From contig NZ_NRJG01000023.1 of assembly GCF_003585935.1 (NCBI RefSeq), forward strand, positions 1-64,000: a DNA stretch of 64,000 nt, written 5' to 3'. This DNA is from Psittacicella hinzii. Its GTDB lineage: Bacteria; Pseudomonadota; Gammaproteobacteria; Enterobacterales; Psittacicellaceae. Numbering within the stretch: the stretch's first letter is position 1; the number at the start of each line of letters is the position of its first letter. Below are positions 1 to 8,400 of the stretch, in pieces. The notes beneath the pieces were generated by a model. It made no database searches. It was not told the DNA's origin and saw only the letters and a program-made list of their open reading frames with translations. The translations under genes were made by a program, and so were the position numbers.

Positions 1-115
1 CCTTATAGTATATACATACTCTAGGTAAAAAGGTTGGGTTGTTTGTCTGAAAAAATTAATTATTTATTTATTTTTTCATCAAGTTATAAATGCATAGAAG
101 TCTATTGCTCGGAAA

Positions 116-124
116 TGATATAAT
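116..124 (+). promoter_or_regulatory. Extended -10 promoter for serB
   Basis: TGATATAAT is a consensus -10 hexamer (119-124) with an extended-10 TG. No good -35 stands at the matching distance. It lies about 85-100 bases before the serB start, with no other gene between. Confidence 0.5.
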
Positions 125-206
125 AATAAAGCTGGTATTCCTTTGTTTTCAGATTAGATTTAATACCCATGATCTTGAACAAACTATATTTTAATCTCTT
201 ATATAG

Positions 207-1214
207 GTGCAAGATTTTACTATGGTAAAGTTTTTTTCTATTGATAATTCTTTAGTAATAAATAGTCGTAAAACAGCTGCTTCTTTAGCAGCTTTCCCTA
301 GCTATAAATTGTCATCTCGTGAATATGCTCAAATGTTAGAGCCAAATAATACATTGGAGAGATATTTGGTAGTAGGGATCATGCAAGATTTTCCCGTAAG
401 CGTGTTACAACATAAGTTAAAATCTTATGATGCACAAGTACACTTTGTAAGAGATCAATTTAAGTTAGTGGTAGTACTCTTTTCTACTTCACAACCTCAA
501 GAGTTTATTAGCTTCTTAAGTTCATTAGGAGCTGATGCTGTAGAACTGACTCATGTACCAGATATCCGTAAAGCTGGAGCTTTTGTTTCGGATATGGATT
601 CGACAATAGTGCAATGCGAATGCATTGATAAGATTGCTGCTTTATGTGGGCTAGAAGAACAAGTGGCTGCGATTACCGAACAGGCAATGCAAGGTAAACT
701 TGATTTTGTAGCGGCTTTACAAGAACGTGTATCCTTATTAAAAGGTGTGCAAGTAGATAAGTTTGCAGAACTAATTGCCGAGCTGCCAGTTATGCCAGGG
801 GCGAGTGAGTTATTAACTTATCTGCATGAGCAAAAATGGACAAGCGTACTTGTAAGTGGAGGCTTTGTGCCTTTTGCGCAAACGGTGGCTCAAGCTTTAA
901 ATTTTACAGCCTACCATGCAAACCACTTAGAAGAGAAAAAAGGGGTATTAACTGGTAAGGTAACTGGCACAATCGTAGATGCAGCCTATAAAGAGCAATG
1001 CTTAGCAAGCTACGCCGAGCAAGAGTTAGTGACAATTGCTATTGGTGATGGTGCGAATGATATTCCAATGCTGGATAAAGCTGATTGGGCAGTTGCTTAT
1101 TATGCAAAAGAGAAAGTACGAGCACATGCGGACTTTATTGTACAGCACACCGATTTACGAGCGGTGGCAGCTGCATTAGAGCTTAAACGTCAGTTACTAG
1201 AAATGAGTAACTAA
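207..1214 (+). CDS. serB: Phosphoserine phosphatase SerB
   Basis: Hydrolyses O-phospho-L-serine to serine, the last step of serine biosynthesis, in the cytosol. It is a HAD-superfamily phosphatase: motif I DMDST at residues 129-133 supplies the catalytic Asp pair, followed by the family-typical Glu-x-Ile-Asp cap contact. SGGF at 217-220 is motif II and GDGAND at 280-285 is motif III. The first ~120 residues match the regulatory N-terminal region of gammaproteobacterial SerB. Length (335 aa) is close to the usual ~320. The start is uncertain: GTG at 207 abuts an AGG, while an in-frame ATG at 222 sits 14 bases after the same AGG. It appears monocistronic, and no convincing terminator follows. 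Confidence 0.95.
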   Translation: MQDFTMVKFFSIDNSLVINSRKTAASLAAFPSYKLSSREYAQMLEPNNTLERYLVVGIMQDFPVSVLQHKLKSYDAQVHFVRDQFKLVVVLFSTSQPQEFISFLSSLGADAVELTHVPDIRKAGAFVSDMDSTIVQCECIDKIAALCGLEEQVAAITEQAMQGKLDFVAALQERVSLLKGVQVDKFAELIAELPVMPGASELLTYLHEQKWTSVLVSGGFVPFAQTVAQALNFTAYHANHLEEKKGVLTGKVTGTIVDAAYKEQCLASYAEQELVTIAIGDGANDIPMLDKADWAVAYYAKEKVRAHADFIVQHTDLRAVAAALELKRQLLEMSN

Positions 1215-1626
1215 AAATTAAGAGAATAGTTACCTTTATTAATTTTAGATTAAGATTGGTAAATATTTAATTTATACTCATTTATACAATGGCAATATAA
1301 AATATTACGCGTCTAACTTACAAAGAGGAAAAATATTTTACGGTCGTTTTTGCGCTAAATTTCCCTTGTTTCGGGAAACTCAAGACAAAAAAGTAAAAAT
1401 TCTTTTTCTATACGCTAGTAATTTATTAATTCGCCCTTATAAATAATATAAGAAATAGAGCAAAGGATATTAGCAAGGCTAGTTTGCTAGACCATAAAGA
1501 TGACTTTGCTTTACTCTTCTGCCGCTTAAGTGTTTGAACTAAGCATTAAGCAAATTACGAATAAAAGTTTTTAGTTTAGGATTTAATTTTTTAGCAGGAA
1601 TTGAATCCCGAGTTTTTAGATGTGTT
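1215..1626. other. Gene-free spacer after serB
   Basis: AT-rich, no coding potential seen. It holds a weak hairpin (TTTCCC/GGGAAA, 1360-1378) without a T-tract. No clear terminator or promoter hexamers were found. Confidence 0.5.
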
Positions 1627-2619
1627 ATGAATCTTTCGGTAAAATTTAAACGCTACTTACTAGCGGCTGCCACAGGCTTATGCTTTGTCTCAGCTCTAAG
1701 TACAAGTAATTTTGCTGCAGCTGCGCCTATGAGTGCAACTAATGATTATAGTGCATTTGGTGATCGTGGCGGACCTGGAGGCAATCCAAGAGCTAATCTT
1801 GGACATGATCCAAGTAAAGCTCCAGGACGTGTAGGTCCAGGATACAATTCAAATCCTGTTCTTCGTGGTAACCAAGGTCGTAATAACCCAGCCGCACGTG
1901 ATGGCAATGGACGTAGTTCGAACTTTGGTAAAACTTCGGTTTATGCAAGTAATCCAGCATTTGCACGTAGTTCTGGTTTTAATAATTTTGTTCTTTACAA
2001 CAATAGCAGTATTTTTACAACTGCGGGAATTGTTGTAAGTTTTATGACGGCTAACTCTGTTGGTGGTTCATCTAATCCAGTCGTAGGTATGTATCAACAT
2101 GCAAGCACAGGCACAGCAACAACTTTAACTAGTGCCCTAAGTGTAGATGCAACAACCGCAACCACTCTAGCCGACGATAGTCTTAATCAAAGTACCCAAG
2201 CTGCAGAAAGCTTTAATAGCTTTGTGGCGCAAAACCAATTACCAAGTTGCTTAGTGACCGAAGTATTTAGTGGAGATACTTTCTCATGCTACTTCGCTCA
2301 CTTAGATGCAACCAGAATCGTTAAACTTTATGGCATTAATGCCGTAGCTAGTAGCTATGCATATAATGCTTCGGCTTTAGTAGCTAACTCTATTTTAAAT
2401 AAACGAGTAGTAGTCCAAGCTTTATCAACCTACAATGAACCAAGTGTGCAAGCTGTAGTGTATTGGGAAGGCTTAAACCTTAACTACCGCATGCTGCAAG
2501 TTGGTGCTGCACAAGTAAATACCAATGTTGCTGATAATAGTTCAGCGTATAAATCATTTATTGAAGCGCAAGCGCAAGCTAAATCACAATCGCTAGGACA
2601 ATGGCACTTAGTTGATTAA
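1627..2619 (+). CDS. Secreted SNase-like (thermonuclease-fold) protein, probably catalytically inactive
   Basis: Residues 1-33 form a Sec signal peptide (basic KFKRY, hydrophobic core, Ala-rich cleavage region). Residues 40-120 are rich in Gly, Pro, Asn and Arg. Residues 120-200 are Ser/Thr-rich. Residues 208-328 align without gaps to the staphylococcal nuclease fold: SGDTF at 216-220, KLYGIN at 233-238, the LNY/MLQVGAA helix and a closing GQW. The catalytic set is lost: Asp19 is S216, Arg35 is K233, Asp40 is N238, Glu43 is A241 and Arg87 is S273; only the Asp21 equivalent (D218) remains. A binding role (nucleic acid or envelope) is therefore more likely than nuclease activity. No Shine-Dalgarno is visible before the ATG. 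A strong terminator follows. Confidence 0.75.
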   Translation: MNLSVKFKRYLLAAATGLCFVSALSTSNFAAAAPMSATNDYSAFGDRGGPGGNPRANLGHDPSKAPGRVGPGYNSNPVLRGNQGRNNPAARDGNGRSSNFGKTSVYASNPAFARSSGFNNFVLYNNSSIFTTAGIVVSFMTANSVGGSSNPVVGMYQHASTGTATTLTSALSVDATTATTLADDSLNQSTQAAESFNSFVAQNQLPSCLVTEVFSGDTFSCYFAHLDATRIVKLYGINAVASSYAYNASALVANSILNKRVVVQALSTYNEPSVQAVVYWEGLNLNYRMLQVGAAQVNTNVADNSSAYKSFIEAQAQAKSQSLGQWHLVD

Positions 2620-2668
2620 TTCTTACATCTAAAAACTCGTCTATTTAAAATTTTATCCAAAGATCATT

Positions 2669-2705
2669 AGCGTCTCAGTTTTATCAACTGAGACGCTTTC
2701 TGTTT
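2669..2705 (+). terminator. Rho-independent terminator of the SNase-like gene
   Basis: A perfect 12-bp stem (2669-2680 with 2686-2697, 5-base loop) is followed by TTCTGTTT. It stands about 50 bases past the stop codon. Confidence 0.9.
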
Positions 2706-2851
2706 AGCCGATCTTTTTAGCCAATCTTTGCTTAAGCAAATAGAAAAAACTTCAGCTAAATCCCTAAATAATTGCTAAACTAAGATAGTTAAGTTAATGT
2801 TACTTATACCTAAATTGAAAAAATTTAACCTTTTAGTTTTAAATGTTCTAG

Positions 2852-2892
2852 ATAGTTCTGAATAGTTCTCAATAGTACTAAATAGTTCTAAA
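2852..2892. repeat. 10-bp tandem repeat, four units
   Basis: Four imperfect head-to-tail copies of ATAGTTCTAA-like units lie in the 406-base spacer between the SNase-like gene and asd. The rest of that spacer shows only the terminator and AT-rich sequence. Confidence 0.7.
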
Positions 2893-3025
2893 GCTAAGAG
2901 TTTTTAGGTGTTAACTATGACTTAATTCCAGAATTTTGATAATTATTATTTTTATAACTGAGAGTTTACGGCATTAAGGTCGTAGATCCTGTGGGCTAAA
3001 TTTTTATTCAAGGATTGATAAAATC

Positions 3026-4165
3026 ATGACATTTACGCATAAACCTAAAGTAGCTATTGTGGGCTACCGTGGCATGGTAGGTTCAGTATTAGTTAACCGT
3101 ATGTTAGAAGAAGACGATTTTGCACTAATTGATGCAACCTTTTTCTCAACTTCAACGCACGGTACTCCAGCTCCTAAAGTTGGCAAGTATGATTTAGGTT
3201 TAATTGGTGATGCTAATAGCGTTGCCGAGTTAAGCGCTTATGACGTAATTATTACTTGTCAGGGGGGTGACTATACTAATGCAATGCATCCACAACTACG
3301 TGCTGCTGGTTGGCAAGGTTACTGGGTAGATGCTGCTTCAGCTCTTCGTATGAAAGAGAACGTAAGTTTAATTCTTGACCCAATCAACAAAGACCAATTA
3401 AAAGCAGCAATCGCTGCTGGGCAAAAAGACTTTGCCGGTGCAAACTGTACAGTATCTTTAATGCTAATCGGTTTAGGAGGTTTATTTACTAAAGGTTTAG
3501 TAGAGAGTGCGATTGTAAGTTCATACCAAGCAGCTTCTGGTGCTGGTGCAGCAAATATGCGTGAACTAGTAGAGCAATTTGGTGCAGTATACAATCACGT
3601 AGCTCCTGAACTAGCTGATAAATCTAAAACCATGCTAGATGTAGCTGCAAGTGTGCAAGATTTATTAGCAAATAATCTACCATCTCCATACTTTGGTGCG
3701 CCATTAGCAGCAAGCTTAATCCCATGGATTGATGCAGCCCATGATCATGGTTTTACCAAAGAAGAATGGAAAGGTCATGCAGAAACTAATAAATTATTAG
3801 GTTTAACAGATCACAGCATTAAAGTAGATTCGACATGCGTACGTGTAGGGGTATTACGCAGCCATAGCCAAAGCATTACCCTAAAATTAAAAGAAAATCT
3901 GTCAATAGCACAAATTGAAGAGTTAATCGCAACTCATAATAAATGGGCTTACTTAGTACCTAATGAAAAAGAAGCAACTTTACAACGTTTAACCCCAACC
4001 GCAGTATCAGGTACATTAAACATTGCAGTTGGTCGTGTGCGTAAACTATCATTAGGTGATACTTACGTAAGTATCTTCACTGTTGGTGACCAATTACTAT
4101 GGGGGGCGGCAGAGCCTTTACGTAGAATGTTACGTTTATTATGTAATGCACCTCTAGACTACTAG
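3026..4165 (+). CDS. asd: Aspartate-semialdehyde dehydrogenase
   Basis: Reduces aspartyl-4-phosphate to aspartate-4-semialdehyde with NADPH. This is the branch point feeding lysine/diaminopimelate, methionine and threonine, so it supplies the product needed by the thr operon elsewhere in this window. The NADP-binding GYRGMVGS lies at residues 13-20. The catalytic Cys is C141 in GANCTVSLM. CVRVGVLRSHSQ carries the conserved Arg/His substrate-binding residues. At 379 aa it is slightly longer than the ~367 aa E. coli enzyme. The start has an AAGGA Shine-Dalgarno about ten bases upstream. It is monocistronic, with terminators on both sides. Confidence 0.97.
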   Translation: MTFTHKPKVAIVGYRGMVGSVLVNRMLEEDDFALIDATFFSTSTHGTPAPKVGKYDLGLIGDANSVAELSAYDVIITCQGGDYTNAMHPQLRAAGWQGYWVDAASALRMKENVSLILDPINKDQLKAAIAAGQKDFAGANCTVSLMLIGLGGLFTKGLVESAIVSSYQAASGAGAANMRELVEQFGAVYNHVAPELADKSKTMLDVAASVQDLLANNLPSPYFGAPLAASLIPWIDAAHDHGFTKEEWKGHAETNKLLGLTDHSIKVDSTCVRVGVLRSHSQSITLKLKENLSIAQIEELIATHNKWAYLVPNEKEATLQRLTPTAVSGTLNIAVGRVRKLSLGDTYVSIFTVGDQLLWGAAEPLRRMLRLLCNAPLDY

Positions 4166-4325
4166 TAGTTACAGCTTAGTAGTATAGCGTAATTATAAAT
4201 TGCAATTTGTGTAGAAAGGTATAAGAAGTAAACTTTACCACTTCTTGCACTTGCTATATTTTAAGAAGCGATTTAATTGTACGACCTAGATCTGTGATCA
4301 AGTCAACTTAAATTGCAAAACTTAA

Positions 4326-4370
4326 GTAAAAAGCCGTGGTGTTTTACAACATCACGGCTAAAATTTTAAG
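4326..4370 (+). terminator. asd terminator
   Basis: A 12-bp stem with one G-U pair (4332-4343 with 4348-4359, loop TTAC) is flanked by A and T tracts. Confidence 0.85.
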
Positions 4371-4566
4371 GGTTTAAAAAAGGATTAGTTAGGTAATAGT
4401 GATTAAGATCTGTAAGAGGTAACACTTGCTTAGAAGTTGTATGTGCGCATGTACATACTGCCAACAAGTGTATGAGTTTACGTTAGTCTTAAATAGGTTA
4501 AGGTTTTTAGAGTTAAATTTAAAGTAAAAAGAAGAGGTAAAAATTAAACTTTGTGCTATGCACGTT

Positions 4567-4632
4567 AAGTCCCTATAAGAGAAGCGATAAGTCTCTATAA
4601 GAGATGCAATAAGTCGCTATAAGAGACTATGC
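4567..4632. repeat. 22-bp tandem repeat, three units
   Basis: Three adjacent units of 22 bases share CTATAAGAGA, starting at 4567, 4589 and 4611. They differ mainly at the unit ends. Confidence 0.8.
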
Positions 4633-4870
4633 TGTCATAGGACAAAATCTTTAAACGGTTTTAGTTTGTTACTGCCAAATTATCGGGAATCCCTAAGTTA
4701 AGTAGAGCTAATTATAGGTTTAAGTTAGAGAGTATGTACAAGACTTATAAGGATAAATCTCGTCATAAGTCTAGAAGTAGATCTAAGAGTAAATCTCTAA
4801 ATCGATCTGGGATTAAGTATATAACTAGCTAGCTAATGGTCTTGACTTGGATTTGATTTGGCACTAACAA

Positions 4871-4904
4871 AATAAAAAAGTTCTCGCCGCCGTGCGGCGA
4901 AAAC
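4871..4904 (-). terminator. GC-rich minus-strand terminator
   Basis: TCGCCGC/GCGGCGA stem extended by GTT/AAC with one mismatch. On the minus strand it is followed directly by TTTTTTATTTT. It is about 600 bases beyond the stop of the minus-strand adhesin gene, so it acts as a second-line terminator or ends an unseen transcript. Confidence 0.7.
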
Positions 4905-5201
4905 CTCGGACTTTGGACTTTGTTTTATTATCTATAATCATTTTTGCTTGAGCTCAAACTTTAGTCTATAAAAGTGATTACTCATTGTTTACAAGTTGAG
5001 TTAAAAATACACCTTGCACTTAGGGGGATTAGCCTCGACTTTAGGCTAAAATAGAGTGAGAGAAAAAATGCCTAAAGTAAAGATAAACTAAAAGTAAATA
5101 AGAAAGCATCATAGCTCGCAACTTCTATCATGCTTTCTCCAACATATTTTAACTATCTTTTAGGAGGCTAACATGTAGTGCTGGTTAAAGATAACACTAA
5201 C

Positions 5202-5231
5202 TTGTTAGGATGAATCCATTATAGGTATAGA
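5202..5231 (+). promoter_or_regulatory. Possible promoter abutting the Fur box
   Basis: TTGTTA (5202-5207), an 18-base spacer and TATAGA (5226-5231). The -10 match is only partial. The Fur box begins at the next base, so bound Fur would block initiation. Confidence 0.35.
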
Positions 5232-5246
5232 TGATAATTATTATCA
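5232..5246. promoter_or_regulatory. Perfect Fur box (7-1-7 palindrome)
   Basis: TGATAATTATTATCA matches the 7-1-7 Fur consensus at every specified position; the palindrome extends one more base pair on each side. No coding gene starts downstream on either strand. The adhesin gene ends, rather than starts, nearby. Confidence 0.75.
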
Positions 5247-5333
5247 TTTAGATTGATAGTAAAAATTACTTAAGCTGTGATAAATAATACTTATTAATTT
5301 TTTAATCCCGCAGTCTTATTGTGGGATTTTTGT
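5238..5333 (+). ncRNA. Candidate Fur-regulated small RNA
   Basis: Inferred from a Fur box/promoter at 5202-5246 followed within 90 bases by a rho-independent terminator, with no ORF between. The size resembles RyhB, but the RyhB core sequence is not present. Transcription is not shown by sequence alone. Confidence 0.35.
5304..5333 (+). terminator. Plus-strand terminator after the Fur box
   Basis: AATCCCGCA/TGTGGGATT stem (one G-U pair, 7-base loop) followed by TTTTTG. Confidence 0.8.
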
Positions 5334-5337
5334 CTGA

Positions 5338-5395
5338 GTAAAAAAATCTCCTCAGCACTTGGTTTATTCAACCTTGGTGCTGAGGAGATTTTATG
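5338..5395 (-). terminator. Terminator of the TPS adhesin gene
   Basis: A perfect 14-bp stem (5345-5358 with 5377-5390) with a further GGTT/AACC in the loop. Seven A's on its left give the minus-strand T-tract, and TTTTA on the right makes it bidirectional. Confidence 0.9.
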
Positions 5396-5499
5396 TATAT
5401 AGTCAGCGCTAACAAGCTTGAGCTGATTTGCGCTTTGCTTGTTATAAGCTAGCAGCAGTTATCAGCTAAACATAGCAAGCTCATAGCTCTTAGCAAGAA

Positions 5500-8400
5500 T
5501 TAGTTATTTTTTATTGCTTGAACTATTAGTGCTATTGCTGTTAGTGCTGTGGTACTATTCGTACTATTAGTGTTGGTAGTCGTGCTGTTATTGTTGTTTG
5601 CACTACTACCAGTTACTTGCGCTTGATTATTGCTTGGCGCGCTAATGCTTAAATTAATAGGCTCTGGAGCTGGAATTACACTACCTGGAGCATAACAAAC
5701 TGATAAAGCACCTGGAGTGGTTGCTGGTAAACAAGTTTGTGTTTGGTTTTGTAATTGGATGCCCTGTCCTTTACGACGACGTGCTTGACTATCTAAACCA
5801 AAATCAGGTGAAGCTTCAAGTAAAACTTGCGTTTTAGTGCTAAAGTTTTGTACCAGACTTAAGTTGGCTGAATAATCTTGTACGCTTTGACCGTATGGTC
5901 TTACAGGATCCAAACCTTGACCTGTAGTTTGTGAGTCAAGAAGATCTGAAGATTTTAACTGACTTGAGTTAGTTAAGTTTTGGCTTTGACGTACGAGATT
6001 GAGCAGATTGTCATTAGCGTCGATGGTTTTAGCATTAACGGCTGCAAACACTTGACTAATTTGGGTTTTCGAAATGCCTTTAAATGCACTATCAGAATTA
6101 CCATATGGTAAAGCTTGCGAAGCAATACCAGCATTCTTAGCTGCATTTAATGCTGCTTTCGATGGTGTTGGATCTTCAGGGAACAGGTTACCGCTGCCAC
6201 TTTGATCTTTAATATGATGACTACCAGGTAAGTTCATTTGAGTATCACTTAAACCAGCTGTAGGAGCTTTGATTCCAGCTACATATTTCTCACCATTTAG
6301 TTCACCTGTTAGTTTACGCTCTTTTACTAAAGCTACACGACGGCTAATTTGGCTATCGACTTTAGTACTAGCGTTGGCAGAAGTTTTATTACCGCTGTTT
6401 TTACCTTTATTGCCGTTGTTATTATCTTCTTCATCGCTTGAGCTGCTACTATCGCTACTTTGTTCTCCCTCTTGCTCGCTGCTACCGGTTTGGCTACTTT
6501 GACTAGAGTTGTCAGCTTGGGCATCGCTGCTTGTGCCTTGCTTGTCGTCGCTGTTAGAGTTTGAGCTGGTTTTGCTTGAGCTAGTAGGATCTGGTGAACT
6601 ACCACTTGCACTGATAGCTTCGTCACTAAGTACTTGCGTATCAGAGTTAGTTTTAGTGTTCTCAGCAATAATGTTAATTACTGTACTTTCTGCTTGCGCA
6701 GGAATAGCTTTTTCTGATTCTTCTGCAGTATTGTCTACATTACCTTGGCTAGGTGTTGTAGAGCTGCTGCCAGTGCTACCAGTTGTACCTTGATTGCCTT
6801 GGTTGCCTTGACTAGCTTGACTATCAGTATTACCGCCCGTACCTGTGCTGCCTGAACCGCTATTACCACCAGTTGAGCCTTGGCTACTATCCCCTTCACC
6901 GATGGTAATCTCGCCTGAAGCTGGATCTAAACTTGGAGTCGTTTGATTACTTTGATTAGAACCTTGCTTGTCACTATCAGTTTCAGGGGTAGTTACAGGT
7001 TCTTTAGTTTCGCTGCTCGAGCCGCTAGTATCTGAACCTGTATCTGGAGTAGTAACTTGGCTTGAATCTTTACTACTATCTTCTGCGCTCTCACCTTGTT
7101 TATTGTCTTGCGTAGGAGTTTGGGTATCAGTAGTAGGTTGTTCAGTTGGCGTATCAGTTACTGGAGTTTCGGTACTACCTGTTTCACCACCGCTTGCACT
7201 TGAATCAGTGCTATTGCCAGTTTGTTCTTGGTTATCTCCTTCAACACTCGAGTCCTGACTGTGCGCTTTAAGGAAATCAGCACTTAAGGCATTACAATCA
7301 CTTAAAGAATCAACACAAGTTAAAGATAAGTTGTTAAATGAGAAACTCGTAACTTGCGTATTTACTTGACGTACTTGTAAATCAATGCGATCGGCAGCAA
7401 TAGTTGCTTGCGAGTCAACGGTTAAGGTGTCTGTAGTTAAGCTTAAAGTTTTACCTACACCAATATTTGAGTTACCGTTAATATCGGTGGTAGAAGCCGC
7501 ATTAATGGTTGCGTTATAGTTAACTGTAGCCTGACTATTGGTAAAGTTGAACGTAGCAACCGCAACATTAGCATAGTTAGCGATTAATGCCGCACTATTG
7601 AATGTTGCTTGTGAGCTCGAACTATTACCCGTAAAGTTAAAGTTATTAACGCGTAAATTAGAGTTATCTACCGTTAAGTTACCTGTAACGTTTAAGTTGT
7701 AAACTTCGGCTGTAGAGTTAGCTGTAGCTTCTAAAGTACCTACATTAACTTGCGTTTGTTGGTTGGCTGCGTAGAACTTAGTATTGTCACTTAGGATTAA
7801 AGTGTCAATCTCAGCACTTGTGCCTTTAACTGTAGTAGTGCCATTAGTATCAGCAATATAAGTACCAACAGTTAAATTACCAAAACGGTTAATCGAAGCG
7901 CTGGTAATGTACTGCGTAGTTGCTTGCACATTTGTAGCGTCCACCACACTACCACTAACCACACTAACGTTTGGAGCTTTGATGTTAGTAACTGCAACTG
8001 ATGAACTATCTAAGGTTAAGGTCGCAGCATCAATGGTTGTATTAAGCTCTTGGCTACCAGTGATTTGCGCATCATTGGTTAGGGCTAGTTTATCGCGTAC
8101 GATTAAACTACCATTATTACTGAAGTTAATAGATGAGTCATTAAGAGTAAAGTTATTAACTCGCAGGTTATAACCTTGTAGCGTACTATTGTTAGTAGCG
8201 CTTGCATCAGCAACGGCTAGCATGCTCGAAGCGTTAGCTGTACTATTATCAAGGATAAGGTTCGACCCAGTGATCATGCCCGCATGGAACAATGAATCTT
8301 TTACGGTTAGAGTATTACCATTGAAGAAGCTTAGATTGCTAATATTGCTACCATTACTAAAGTTAAATTTATAGCCGGTCAATGAACCTTTTTGCTCAGC

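Larger units (their letters stand above)
4166..5499. other. 1.3-kb gene-free spacer rich in hairpins
   Basis: It contains the asd terminator, a 3 x 22-bp repeat, a GC-rich minus-strand terminator, a 14-bp hairpin (5101-5114 with 5125-5138, one mismatch), a Fur box, a plus-strand terminator and the terminator of the minus-strand adhesin gene. No ORF with protein-like composition was seen. Confidence 0.7.

Noticed and set aside
5238-5333. Identification of the Fur-linked transcript as RyhB
   Set aside because: The conserved RyhB core and Hfq-site arrangement are not present; only the promoter/terminator logic is similar.
6269-7258. Several ORFs on the plus strand and an alternate minus frame across the Ser/Gly/Gln-rich region of the adhesin
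   Set aside because: They are shadows created by the biased codon composition of the low-complexity region. The translated proteins are Val/Leu/Ser runs without starts or ribosome sites.
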